Origin: Nematostella vectensis
Taxonomy: Eukaryota > Cnidaria > Anthozoa > Actiniaria > Edwardsiidae
Assembly: GCF_932526225.1 (NCBI RefSeq)
Contig: NC_064048.1
Coordinates: forward strand, 10,672,688-10,736,687
Direction of reading: 5' to 3'
DNA: 64,000 nt
The position numbers and the translations under genes were made by a program. This document shows, one piece after another, positions 13,301-24,300 of the stretch; position 1 is the stretch's first letter; each line of letters opens with the position of its first letter. The notes beneath the pieces were generated by a model, which saw only the letters and a list, made by a program, of their open reading frames with translations, ran no database searches and was not told the DNA's origin.

Positions 13301-14048
13301 TACTTGTTTCCAAACATCTTATCCACGTTTACTTTTAAATGTTTCTTCCTAATTACTGTTCCTTGCTTCATCTCAGATAATAAGACAGATCAATCTATTA
13401 TTATTTTGTTCTAGGTGATCTTAGTGATAGTAGCACCGTTAGATGTGTGGCCTCACTGTAGCATTGAGGTGCTCCGCTTTGTCACCAAGGTCATGGAGCA
13501 CTCGTACACCGCTTTCAACCCCTTGATTTGCCTCATCTTCAGCCAGAACTACAGAGAAGGTACGGGGTGATGGTGATGATGATGACAGTAGTGATGGTGA
13601 TGGTGATGACGTTTCGGGTTGGCTGGCTTGACTTTTGTTGCTGTCATTTTGCCACCGAAAGCTGGAGCGCGCGCGGGCTCTTCGCCCAAAAGTCATGTGT
13701 TTTCTCAGTGCAAGTCAACTATTGAAACATGCAAACTGTTTTTTGTTGGATCCCTGTTGATGGTGATGGTAGCACAGGACTGGTGAAGTGTAATGAAATT
13801 CCCTTTTTCTCGCTTGTACAGGTTTCATCCGGGTATTTTTGTCTAGCTGTGGCTTCTGCACTTACCCCTTAGAAGATGACACAGGGTCCCCACCAGGGGT
13901 GGGTAAGGCTGTCAAAAGAAGCTCTGATGGTGGTCACGTGGCCTTGACCCCCCTAACATTACGAGAGAGCCTGAGGCTAGGCATGACAGCGCCTTCCATG
14001 TCATCGCCGGCATTGATGCGAGCTGAAGGGGTAGTCATGAACAAATAA
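10375..14048 (+). CDS. Class A (rhodopsin-like) GPCR, neuropeptide-receptor type, five coding exons
   Basis: Exons 10375-10702, 11141-11452, 12777-12961, 13415-13559 and 13822-14048 join in phase through GT-AG introns to give 398 aa. Seven hydrophobic segments are visible. TM1 carries GNCLILVTV and TM2 NLFIANMAISD. Cys117 before TM3 and a Cys after TM4 (QMIVCY) can form the usual disulphide. The DRY motif is ERF (141-143), the CWxP motif is CFMP (271-274), and NPxxY is NPLIC (310-314), lacking the tyrosine. Asn-rich sites in the extracellular N-terminus fit glycosylation. The ATG at 10375 starts the first open exon; an acceptor-like 'catttatag' lies ~55 bp upstream. Family knowledge: such receptors signal through G proteins at the plasma membrane. 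The ligand is unknown, and NPLIC could mean altered activation. The final codons and stop lie in the first unit of a 54-bp minisatellite. Confidence 0.88.
10710..11100. repeat. ATC-rich trinucleotide tract filling GPCR intron 1
   Basis: Imperfect runs of 'atc', 'atcgtc' and 'attatc' occupy almost all of intron 1 (10703-11140). The 63-64 aa frames inside are low-complexity artefacts. Confidence 0.85.
11453..12776 (+). other. GPCR intron 2, 1.3 kb, nothing else recognised
   Basis: This runs from donor 'G|gtgagt' to acceptor 'cacttgcag|GT'. A 98-aa minus-strand frame (12352-12648) has no recognisable domain and is not reported as a gene. Intron 3 (12962-13414) is C/T-rich in its middle. Confidence 0.6.
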
Positions 14049-14570
14049 GGGAATGCGTGATTGGCGTATTAGTGAGCTGAAGGGGTAGAAATGAACAAAT
14101 AAGGGAATGCGTGATTGCCGTATAAGCGAGCTGAAGGGGTAGAAATGAACAAATAAGGGAATGCGTGATTGCCGTATAAGGGAGCTGAAGGGGTAGAAAT
14201 GAAAAAATAAGGAAAGCGTGATTGCCGTATGAGGGAGCTGAAGGGGTAGTCATGAACAAATAAGGGAATGCGTGATTGCCGTATTAGCGAGCTGAAGGGG
14301 TAGAAATGAACAAATAAGGGAATGCGTGATTGCCGTATAAGGGAGCTGAAGGGGTAGAAATGAACAAATAAGGAAAGCGTGATTGCCGTATGAGGGAGCT
14401 GAAGGGGTAGTCATGAACAAATAAGATAATGCGTGATTGCCGTATTAGGGAGCTGAAGGGTTAGTCATGAACGAATAAGGGAATGCGTGATTGCCGTATA
14501 AGGGAGCTGAAGAGGTAGAAATGAACAAATAAGGGAATGCGTGATTGCCGTATTAGGGAGTTTTAGCTTC
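14020..14570. repeat. 54-bp minisatellite, ~10 copies, starting inside the GPCR stop-codon region
   Basis: The unit begins 'gagctgaaggggtagaaatg' and includes 'aacaaataaggg' and 'gcgtgattgccgta'. Starts at 14020, 14074 and 14128 give a 54-bp period. The first unit overlaps the last ~29 bases of the GPCR coding sequence, including its TAA. Confidence 0.93.
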
Positions 14571-14682
14571 GTTAATTTAGGTCCGTGTCCCCGAATCGTG
14601 TGATGGTGCTGTTTTTTTTTTATTTGAATATTCGACACTCTCATAATTTTTAGTATTTCAACTTGAAGTTTTAGAAGTTAAA

Positions 14683-14785
14683 CGGAGGGGCGTTTGTTAG
14701 AGAGGGGCGTTCATTACAAACATGTAAGCTTAGGAGGGGGGCGTTAATTAGATAGGAAGTGTTCCCGTTTATATAGGACACGTTT
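14683..14785 (+). repeat. Dispersed repeat, 'ggcgtttRttagagaggggcgttc' family, copy a
   Basis: It shares 'ttagagaggggcgttcatta', 'gtaagct' and 'ggggggcgttaattagata' with copies near 55768, 56019 and 59036. It has no coding content. Confidence 0.65.
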
Positions 14786-15661
14786 CATTGCATGATTTAC
14801 GGTATATAGTTTTGATATGGTTTAGTTATGTTTTAAGTAATTGGTTTGAGTTGTTTTAACTTTTTAGTTCATATTAACATACAATATATAATGTAATGTT
14901 TGGATTTTGATTAAAATTCAATTACAATTGTAAGACGCATTAAACCATATACATTATTTTGCAACAGGTAAGTAATTATATTATTAATATTTTCATTATC
15001 ATCATAAGAAAGGCATCCGCGGTTAATTGTTCTTCATCACCGGCTTGAAGTGATATCGCACCAATCAAATTCTTCCGTTCTGAGCATACTTCTGCTTATA
15101 CATTGAACCATGTCTGAAGTGTATCTAATTTACCGACTTCTTATAGAGGCTCTATCAGCCGCCATCTTAGCAAAACACCAAGTGTGAGAAAGCATCCATT
15201 TCCATCGGCTCACTTGAGAAGAAGTTGCAATATATTGTTCATTGTATTAGGTAAATGAAGTATATGACTTTTCCAATATTGGTCATCCTGTGGCACTTGA
15301 GAAGGCCGAGGTACGCTGGGGCGAGGATGCTCATTTCTTTCCATCCTGGCCCCAGCGCACATTCGACGTTCGCACGCACCACAGGATTACCACTTTCCGA
15401 AGAAAAAAGAAAGCATTACCCAATGACACTCGAATTGAAGCCGATTAGAAGGCAACAGAGCAAAAAAAAAATGGCAAGCAAATAAGGTCTGGTTAACTTC
15501 GGTAAGCTTGAATTTTTGCATAGAGGTTCCTTACGTTATGTACACCAACATATCAAAAAGTGTTTTTTCTAATGGATTCGTCTTCGAGATGTATGAGGCT
15601 TGAAGTGCAATTTTCAAATGTAAAAGGAATGGATTCTCCTAGTTTTTAGGGAGAAGGCGGG
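14786..15661. other. Intergenic, nothing recognised
   Basis: A 76-aa plus-strand frame at 15255-15485 has an ATG but no recognisable domain or splice context. I do not call it a gene. Confidence 0.4.
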
Positions 15662-16215
15662 CTCTACAATGCAAAAAGGCCATTAATACGTTTGTAATCA
15701 TTTTTTTGTAAGAATTTCCGCCATCTTGGGTCCGCCATCTTGGGTCCGCCATCTTGGATTCTAATGATTTTTTTCAAAATAAAAAAAATCTGAAATTATT
15801 ACAGAAAAAAAGTATTTGCATGCATGTATTACTGCTCGCAGTAATGATAAAAGCTTAATATTAGTTTTTAAAGTGTCATCTAGTAAATCAAATGACATTT
15901 TAACAACAGCTTTGAAAGCAATATTTCCCCACCCCTCCCCCCCCAAATATCCGAGGTAAAAAATCTTAGCGCTGTTGTAAAAATTGTCACCTAAACAAAC
16001 CTATAAAGTCAAAAGAGGCATTTAAATCTGAGAAACAGGACCAAAATATGAAAAATTCACTACTTTTAAGTTTGGGAAACCTATGTGTGAAAAAACGGTT
16101 GTCATGATAACATGAAGCGTCTCCTAGGCATGCCAATGACATCAAAACGTCCGCAGATAGTTTTTTTAGGAAAAGTCACCAAGTTTTAGCCTCTTAGCTG
16201 CTTGGTTCAGAAGTT
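15662..16215 (+). repeat. Dispersed ~540-bp repeat, copy 2
   Basis: This is the direct-orientation partner of 9308-9850, with roughly 85-90% similarity by eye and small indels. It has three rather than two 'tccgccatcttgg' boxes at its 5' part (about 15718-15756). Confidence 0.8.
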
Positions 16216-16499
16216 ATAGTAATTTTCATGAAGAGACCCCTCCAGTCTGGATAGTGTTAAATCGCCGTTTTCAACATTCTGCAAACGCTCGCTAACAATC
16301 AGCTAAATCGCTTTAGTCTTCGTTTTTTTGTTGGCCAGCAATAGCGTTTAGAATTACGAAACGAGCCCAAAGGCCAATTAAATAAGATAATCCCGTTAGA
16401 GCTCGCAGAATGATTTTTTCGCAGAATGATTTTTTTTTTTTTAAATGGCTGTAAAGTATAGAATACATCACTCAGCGCCAGTTACAATATTGTTAAAAT

Positions 16500-16850
16500 T
16501 TAATAACCAAGTACTTATTATACCTATTTTCAAATCTATCCGGAATCCTGGGTTTCCGATTCTGTCATTCGACATAATCTCTCTACAAGGCTAGTACTTC
16601 GTGGATGTCATAACCATTCAGTCGCTAAAAGCTTCCGTATTTTTAGGGGGTCACTGGATCATGTCGGGAGAAGAGTTTAACAATATGCTTCATGAAATGT
16701 GATTTTAGGAACTCTATTGCGAGATCGTCTTTAATATGAGGATGTTTATGACATCCACGAAGTAGTAGACTTGTGAATGACTATGCGAATGACAGAAAAT
16801 TGGAAACCCTGGATTCCGCATAGATTTGAAACAAAAAAGGTAGTAAACCA
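16500..16850. repeat. Imperfect inverted repeat (foldback element)
   Basis: The left arm contains 'aaatctatccggaatcctgg', 'tctgtcattcg' and 'tacttcgtggatgtcataa'. The right arm (16737-16850) contains the reverse complements 'ttatgacatccacgaagta', 'cgaatgacaga' and 'ccctggattccgcatagatt'. Arms are ~100 bp around a ~130-bp spacer. No coding capacity; likely a non-autonomous DNA transposon. Confidence 0.7.
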
Positions 16851-17645
16851 CAGATTTAAAAGGGAATACCAAGCAAAAGATATCTCTTGCTTGCTTTTTT
16901 AGACTAAATAAAAAAAGGGCAGCCATTGATTGATATGCAGATAAATTTTAGGGGTGCTCCCTGTATTATGAAATAATTGATGATAAATAGCTCCCCGATA
17001 AGCCTCTTCTCTTTCATACTTTGAAAGTTGTTCTAAAAGGCAGAATATAATTGTGTTCTTATAATTCATTGGATATAATTTTCGTATACAATATACACTA
17101 AAATCGTAAGATTTTTTACGCTATTTTTGAAAGTGGAAATCAGCTTTATGACAGAATGTTTTATCATTTGCCAAAACAAGTTTATTAAAAGTTATAAAAA
17201 ATTGCTTGTAATCATAAGAGATACATAATTTTTGCTCACAACAAACATGTACAGAGGCGAGACTAATTGTTAGAACACCGTCGAGAAATGTTGATTTTTA
17301 CAGCATGAATCATACATTATTAACAGATCATTAAATGCAGTTATATGGTCGTATTCTACGTTGTCAGCTTTAAAACTACATATTATTCACAATATTTCGT
17401 TGAATATTATTATTATTAAATGTTATTGTTATTGTTTAAATAATTAAAAATTATTTAAAATTGAGTCTGTTTGAACGATTATTCATTCATGGATCCCAGG
17501 TTAATGATTAGCCAACATGTGGTACCAAGCCGTTTACAAGAACGAAGTTGGCTTCTGTCGACTGAATGTGCGTTTGATTCTCGCTCAACCTAACTAGAAG
17601 TTATAACTGCGAAAGGAACTTTGCTGTGGTTGGGTCTTTTACAAG
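16851..17645. other. AT-rich region upstream of the LicD-family gene
   Basis: No open frame or repeat stands out. It presumably holds the promoter and 5'UTR of the gene starting at 17646. No clear TATA box could be assigned. Confidence 0.4.
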
Positions 17646-18590
17646 ATGAAAGCTCCTATGAGGTGCTTTCTTTTGACATCACTTGCTTTGCTATTACTAT
17701 TTTATGTATACTGTATGAGTCGAAATGCTGAACGAAGCAAGCGAAATATGTTTGATTTTGAACTGGAAAACATTCCATACGCTAACCTGCCGAGTGCAAG
17801 ATGTCAACTACTCGGAGACAACTCGTGGGACTGCCCCGATGTTCGTGAACTCGGAAACAATACGCTCCGACAGTCGCAACTTGTGCTTTTACGATTACTG
17901 CTTGTATTTCGGGAAATCTCTCAAAAACACAATTTAACATACTGGATCGCCCGAGGGACCTTATTAGGAGCAGTGAGACACAAAGGAATGATTCCATGGG
18001 ATATAGACCTCGATATTGTTTTACCAAATGAGGATTATATGAAATTTCTATATTTATTGAAGCGAGAAATTGTGAAATTACCGGAGGGTGTGATTTTACA
18101 GCGGCACAAGCATGAGTTAAAAATAGCCGCGAAAGCGACTGAAAATCAAAATGGTGTTTTGCAGTACGAAGTCCCGAAGAGCCCGGGAAATCCGCGTTTT
18201 AGAGATAATAAAAGCTGCTATAGATGGTGTCTTACTTTTGAACACAAGCACTGTTCATGGCACGATGGCCTGATGGTTGATATCTACCCTGTGAAAGTGA
18301 GGAATGGAGTCTTTGAGGACCCCCTATGGAGTGGATACGGAACATTCCGAGCGTTCCCTCTGAAAGAGCTCAAATTTGAAGGTTTTCAAATCCCAGTGAT
18401 TGCAGAATGGGAGAGAGAGTTATTAATGTTATATGGTAGTAATTACATGGAGATCCCCTCTAAGGAAAAGCAAGTCCCGCCTGATAATTTAGTGCCAGAT
18501 CCTTTGCATTCGTGTTCAGATTATGTAGTTGAACACTCAGGTTTTAAGCTAGCCGTAGTCCATTCTCCTGCAACCAAACATGAAGTTTGA
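17646..18590 (+). CDS. LicD-family (nucleotidyltransferase-fold) type II membrane protein
   Basis: This is an uninterrupted 314-aa frame with an ATG. Residues ~6-22 are strongly hydrophobic (FLLTSLALLLLFYVY) after a short basic N-terminus, which fits a type II signal anchor. The LicD core follows: YWIARGTLLGAVRHKG (99-114), then PWDIDLDIVLP (117-127) with the acidic D-x-D-type metal site, and later DGLMVDIYPV and a YGSNYMEIP segment. Family knowledge: LicD proteins and the related fukutin/FKRP group transfer phosphocholine or ribitol-phosphate type groups to glycans; animal members act in the Golgi. The exact substrate cannot be told from sequence. Two paired Cys clusters lie around residues 53-63 and 195-207. 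The single coding exon contrasts with the intron-rich SETD3 gene downstream. Confidence 0.88.
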   Translation: MKAPMRCFLLTSLALLLLFYVYCMSRNAERSKRNMFDFELENIPYANLPSARCQLLGDNSWDCPDVRELGNNTLRQSQLVLLRLLLVFREISQKHNLTYWIARGTLLGAVRHKGMIPWDIDLDIVLPNEDYMKFLYLLKREIVKLPEGVILQRHKHELKIAAKATENQNGVLQYEVPKSPGNPRFRDNKSCYRWCLTFEHKHCSWHDGLMVDIYPVKVRNGVFEDPLWSGYGTFRAFPLKELKFEGFQIPVIAEWERELLMLYGSNYMEIPSKEKQVPPDNLVPDPLHSCSDYVVEHSGFKLAVVHSPATKHEV

Positions 18591-18716
18591 GTATTCCATA
18601 GTTCCTCAAATAAGCTTCTTCTAGCTCCCTTGTTATTTAAAATCCTTGAGGTGTTTTCATTGGTTTCCATTCATGCATGCTCTTTGCAAGGTGCTTAAAT
18701 CAAAAAGCACCAATTC

Positions 18717-18800
18717 AGGGCCGTAGCAGGTGGTGGTGGAATGGGTGCATGTCTCCTCAAATATTTTCAAACATTATGGGAAATGACCAGTAGCAGCAAT
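18717..18800 (+). repeat. Dispersed repeat, 'gccgtagcagg' family
   Basis: It starts 'gggccgtagcaggtggtggt' and ends '...ggaaatgaccagtagcag', matching the copies at 2285-2455 and 21094-21170. Confidence 0.6.
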
Positions 18801-18962
18801 GGAAACGGGTAGCTTTGTAAAGCTCTTTATGCTTTTATTCGATGTCCAAGTTATCAAGGGTTTAAAATTAAAAAAAAAACACACACACACAAATCAATGA
18901 AGAAGAGCTGTGGAAAGCTCTAAATTATTATTTAAGAAATTATCGAAAAGTATTTTTTTAGA

Positions 18963-18968
18963 AATAAA
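18963..18968 (+). terminator. Candidate polyadenylation signal of the LicD-family gene
   Basis: AATAAA ~370 bp after the LicD stop codon. Further AATAAA-like sites occur near 18992 in this AT-rich stretch, so the choice is uncertain. Confidence 0.3.
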
Positions 18969-18969
18969 G

Positions 18970-20936
18970 TATTTTCAAAGTATTAAGGGTTCAATAAATT
19001 AATAAAAGAGACAATGTACATTTTCCCAATGATATTGTTTTAGCATGACATGTTTAAATGCCATAAAATAATAAAAATAGCTAAAATTATCCTTATCTTA
19101 TGAAACCTTCTCCCCCTTCAAGAAAAATATAATTTTGGGAAACTTTATTTCCAATGTTCAAAAGCTCTACTCACGGGAATTAGGATACCTTGTCAGCGAT
19201 TTCTTAATAAAATAACCAAAAATGCATTCCCAATTTGTATTGAATATTGTATTCAGCGAAAAAAATATCTCTAACCTTTGTGCGATATGTCTCCTGCCTC
19301 CCGATTCAGCGAAATCCTTTCTTGTTATATTTCTATTTCTCTTATCTAAAAACCCACGCGATCGTTGTTTTTAACTCTCGAAACATTTGAACAGTACTGA
19401 GTAACCATAGCCTCTTGAGTGTCCGTGACTAGCCCAAACGCTCTCCGAACCAAACTTCGTATTTAGGTTCTATATAAAATAATAAAATTGGAAGGGAGTA
19501 AAACAACCCTCGATTCCATTTTCATTCTTGCGTGACCTTATCACACAACACACGACAAGTCACACAACCTGATCTGACCCGCTGTGCCCTTCCACTCCTC
19601 GACGATTTAGGGATTAGTTTTGTCAAATCGCGATAGCTCCTCAAAAGCACCACAAGCTAACCCCCGTGAGTATCCTCCGATATTCTGCTTACTAGAAACT
19701 GCAAATTACTTTAAGTAAATACACATTTAAATGCATTTTTACGGTTTCTACGTCAAATGCAAGTCGATGCACCGTTTCTCCAAGCGAAGACGGAAGTTTA
19801 TCCTATCCCTTCGGATAAAACACTTCTTTCATTCTAGATTTTCGTGGCTAAATTAGAAGCCATTCAATTTTGCTATATTTTGATCAAGAGAAGAACATTT
19901 CAGCTATTTTTGCAAAACTATAAGTTGTTTCTTCGTCTGGTTTTATTATCGAGGAGAGGTTTTATTGATGAGAAACAGCAACTGAAAGAAGCAATCATGG
20001 CTACAAAATGGCCGCTCTTTAAACGATCGATTGCAAAGCTGAAAGTCATGGAACTTCGTTTAGCTTCAAATCCAGCGTTTTATACATTCTACCTCGTGTA
20101 CTTCCGTAAATTTAAAACATATGTGACTTATTTTATTTTGCGTTATTTATTCAAATTTCTCAAGTTTGATGTGCAATGTCATAGATGTAAAGAAGCAATC
20201 TTTAGATTTGTATCTGAAGTTCATAATTAGTTAGAAGGTATTAACTTAAGGTGTTTTATTTTTTGTTTGTCTTAATAATTGCCTAGCTGCTCGAATGTAT
20301 TCCGTGTTGAAAGACATGGATTTTCAATCATTATCCTACGACATACTTGAATACACTACACTAGTTGACAAAAGTTCTAGAAAATAGTAACATTTATATG
20401 CAGCGCACGACATTTCCTTATAAAACCTTCTCAAAAAAGAAATTACTTTTATTTAAATGTAGTTCCATGTCCTTAATCCAGACTACAGTATTTTTATGTG
20501 TGTTTTCTATGCCCTTGAAGAATGTACTCTTCACTCATTCCGGGGCAATAGCAATTTGAGACTTCTAATGTTTAAAATGCATCTTGTTCAGGTGTCAAAG
20601 AGGGGGAGGTGCTACGGCTAGTTGTTGTTAAAGATTTTTGTAAGTTTAATCCCCCATCCACTCACTTTCTTGGTGCCATGGTGATGGTGGTGTGACCCCT
20701 CCCTGACATGACGGAAAAACATGACGTGACGCTTCAAATAAGCTCATTTTACATCGAATAAGGCGGAGGATTTCTCTGAGTACTTAGTAACTTATAGCAA
20801 AATATCAAGTGCGACTTTTTTTAAATTGATGCGACTTTTGTAAAATGTCATTGAAATTTGAGCTTTTCGTCCCTGAACTGATACACAGGGCAATGATGAT
20901 CAAGGAAAAATTATCTTAAAAAGCCATAATCTGGTT
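18970..20936. other. Intergenic, no supported gene
   Basis: The longest frame here (19844-20230, 128 aa) starts at GTG, directly after an in-frame stop. Its first ATG is at 19997, leaving 77 residues rich in Lys and aromatic residues with no recognisable domain. The rest shows no structured repeat. Confidence 0.4.
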
Positions 20937-21093
20937 ATGTGCACTTCGGCCTCACGTTATTCGTGTTTTGAAAATCAGTCCGCAATACAAGGAACCTATA
21001 GCCATTGTAAGAAATGTTGTCTTCCCTTTCTATCTGGAATTGCACGTTTTCCAGGTTTTTCCGTCATGTCCCCCTCCCCCTATTGGCAATTAC

Positions 21094-21170
21094 AGAGTCG
21101 TAGCAGGGGGTGGGGCACTGGGGCATGTGCCTTCCCAATATTTAAAAAAATTGTAAGAAAATGACCAGTA
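21094..21170 (+). repeat. Dispersed repeat, 'cgtagcagggggtggggcac' family
   Basis: It carries 'cgtagcagggggtggggcac', 'tggggcatgtgcc' and 'gaaaatgaccagta', the best-preserved copy alongside 10117-10200. It lies ~170 bp upstream of the SETD3 start codon. Confidence 0.65.
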
Positions 21171-21336
21171 AGGCCATGGCTGTGTACCCTGGTTCCAGAA
21201 CCTCGTGTGTCTCTCTATTTAATGGCCAGCGAGGTTCAACCTCACTACTTCAGCCACATCACTAAGTGACAGATGCAAAGTGAATTCATTTGCTATTTTT
21301 ATCTTTAACCAGTAAGGCATGATCTTATAAAGAGGA

Positions 21337-24300
21337 ATGGGGAAGAAAGGAAAACGTAAAAATTCTTCTCCTAAGAAAATCACAGCACTTAACAGAGAGG
21401 TCCTTGGGATCTGTAATCACATCCAAGATGGTGAGTGATACTACAACGCATGTGGAATATATAGCTTATATAAACTCCTCCTGATGGTAAACCTTTTACT
21501 AGAACATGTGCAAGGCTATATTTCACATAAATTTCACAATTCATATTGTACTCTCATACACTACATTTGTGCATTTTTATCCTTGTCGTCCTTTGCTGTT
21601 TTTCCTTCTTTAAAAAAAATATCATCACCACATCATTTGTTAATCATTTTAAAAAAGACAATGATAGTTAGTATTTTTTCCTACAGTAGTTATAAAAGAC
21701 TTCCCCCTCCATCCTGCTGCACAGTGGCAAGAGTACGAGAAAATCTATTCCCTGATAGAACTGATCAGAGGAAAACAAAAAGGCAAGTTCAACAATTTGA
21801 CCTGTTGGATATCATCCTCGGAAACCCAGGGGTACTTTCCTCTAATGTTTCACTCGCAAGAAAAATAACCCCTGGGAAACAGTAAGGAACAAACTTGGCA
21901 AAAAAGCTGTCACAGCGCCTGGGTCCCTTGGGGATTAAACATGTCTAAAGCTGTCATCGATCAATCTTTTTGAAGACAAATCACTGTGTGAAATCTTACG
22001 CGTTTAGATATATTTTGCCGTTTCGTCAGCTCGGTCTGTTGTAATTTACGAAAGAACAATGGGTTAGCCTTTTCTACTTGGGAATGTAAGGTAATCAGGA
22101 ATTATTATTGCCGCGTTTGCGGGGAAACAGTCTCAGATAATAAAAAAAGGCACAAGCTATTCAGATCGAATTTGCTTTGAGAACAACTCTCCTCGATTAC
22201 TGGAAGGAATGTATCACAAAAGATGGTTTTACGGACTTTATTTGCACATTTCGCAAGCCAAGAATCTACTACATCGTCTCTGTAAGCTTAAACTTTAGTG
22301 CCAAGATAGATTCACCGAAACGTTAGAGGGAAATCATCCCGAGTTTCCGAGGATGGTTGAATATATGGCATATACACATGTGCGGACACGCGGGGTGCTA
22401 AGGGTGCACGCAACCCCCCATGGCAGCCAAAAAGTGGGTCATTTCTTTTTAAGCAATCTTCAAATACTATGCTTTTACCATATGAGACCTATGACTGCAC
22501 AACCCCCCTCCCCCCACAGCCAATCCTGGGTACGCGCCTGATATAAGTGTTGTTATAATTCTGCTTGCAAGACTTAACTAAAAGATGTTGATATTAGGCA
22601 GCTAAAATATGGTGGGTTTCTTGTCTTCAGTTTCTAGATTTGTTCAGCCTGTAGCGAACCTTTCAGCAAACTTCTGTTTTCAATTAATTTCCATTCATTT
22701 TAGTAGAGACAATCAAATTATTTTTTTATTTAGATAATGAAATATTATTTAAGAAGCCTGGGTAATTATTATGGTTATTATACATGAATTGGACTAGTAT
22801 TTCAAAACAACAAGATCTCTGTTCATCCCTGCCTGCAAGTGCAGTGGAGCTTTCCACTGAGTTTACCACGGAGCTTTCACATTACTGTTTATAATAAAAT
22901 TATCCTTTCATTTCCTTACACTTTTTAAATTCATGCTTGTCATCCAGAGCTTGCCATTCCTTGGAAGGACCAGAAAAGAGATGCACACATTGAGGAGTTT
23001 ACTCAGTGGTTCAAGGCAAATGGCGGAACTGCTGAACATGTGGAAATCCATGACTTTGGGGATCAAGGACTTGGACTTCGAGCCACAGCGGATTTACAGG
23101 TCAGTCACTGGTCAAAAACAATAAACATTTGTAGGAAACCTTATTGCAAGAAGCCAATTTTATATTGTAGTGACATATTCTATAGTGACCGTCTAGGAAA
23201 GGTTTAGTTCAGTTAGCATACAAGACGGCAATGGTGGTTTTAATGGACATGATGTGCAAATAAGTACTTCTTTGCTAGCCTAGTAAAGCTCACGCCTGGA
23301 TCACACTGTACTTTAAAAAAAATCAGGTCTTTGTAATTTAGTATTCCAACTGCAATAACTTATTTAGAATAACATTTTTAGCCCTAGCTGGTCTTATTCT
23401 TTGTTTGGTTCACCATCTAAATTTGGTTTAAACTTATTGTTATTTGAGGTGGTCACCCATTTCTTTTGATGTTTGCTTCACACAGGAAAATCAAGTTTTT
23501 GTTGCCGTTCCTGAAAAGCTTCTGATGTCAGTGGTGACAGCAAAGAAGTCCAGCCTTGGTATGTCCTTGAATTAAACTCAGCAGAATTTGTACCATCAGG
23601 ACACCCAACCATACAGGACACCCATCCATCCGGGACACCCAACCATATAGGACACCCAACCATACAGGACACCCAACCATCTGTACACCCAAACATACAG
23701 GAAACCCAACCATACAGGACACCCAACCATACAGGACACCCAACAATATAAGACACCCAACCCTCTGGAGCACCCAACCATCTGGGACACCAAACCATCT
23801 GGTAAACCCAACCATACAGGACACCCAACCATCTGTACACCCAATCATCTGGGACACCCAAACATACAGGAAACCCAACCATACAGGACACCCAACCATC
23901 TGGGACACCCAACCATCCGGTACACCCAACAATACAGGACACCCAACCAATTGTACACCCAATCATCTGGGACACCCAAACATACAGGAAACCCAACCAT
24001 ACAGGACACCCAACAATACAAGACACCCAACCCTCTGGGCCACCCAACCATCTGGGACACCCAACCATACAGGACACCCAACCATCTGGGACACCTAACC
24101 ATCCGGGAACCCCAACCATCCGGGACTTAAATTTTGTGTTTTTTTCGTAGGTCCGCTGATCAGTCGTGAACATGGGCTCAGGTCCATGCCGCACGTGGTC
24201 CTGGCGTTGCACGTGTTGTGCGAAAGGTTGCACGAGGACTCCACGTGGGCACCATATTTGAGTATCCTTATTTTAATTGTCGCGAAAAAAAGAGCGGCTC

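Noticed and set aside
19844-20230. 128-aa frame
   Set aside because: GTG start, in-frame stop immediately upstream, no recognisable domain; kept only as a note on the intergenic stretch.
23478-24233. 251-aa minus-strand frame (GWLGVPDGWVS repeats)
   Set aside because: It is the 17-bp minisatellite of SETD3 intron 4 read in reverse, running over the true exon 5.
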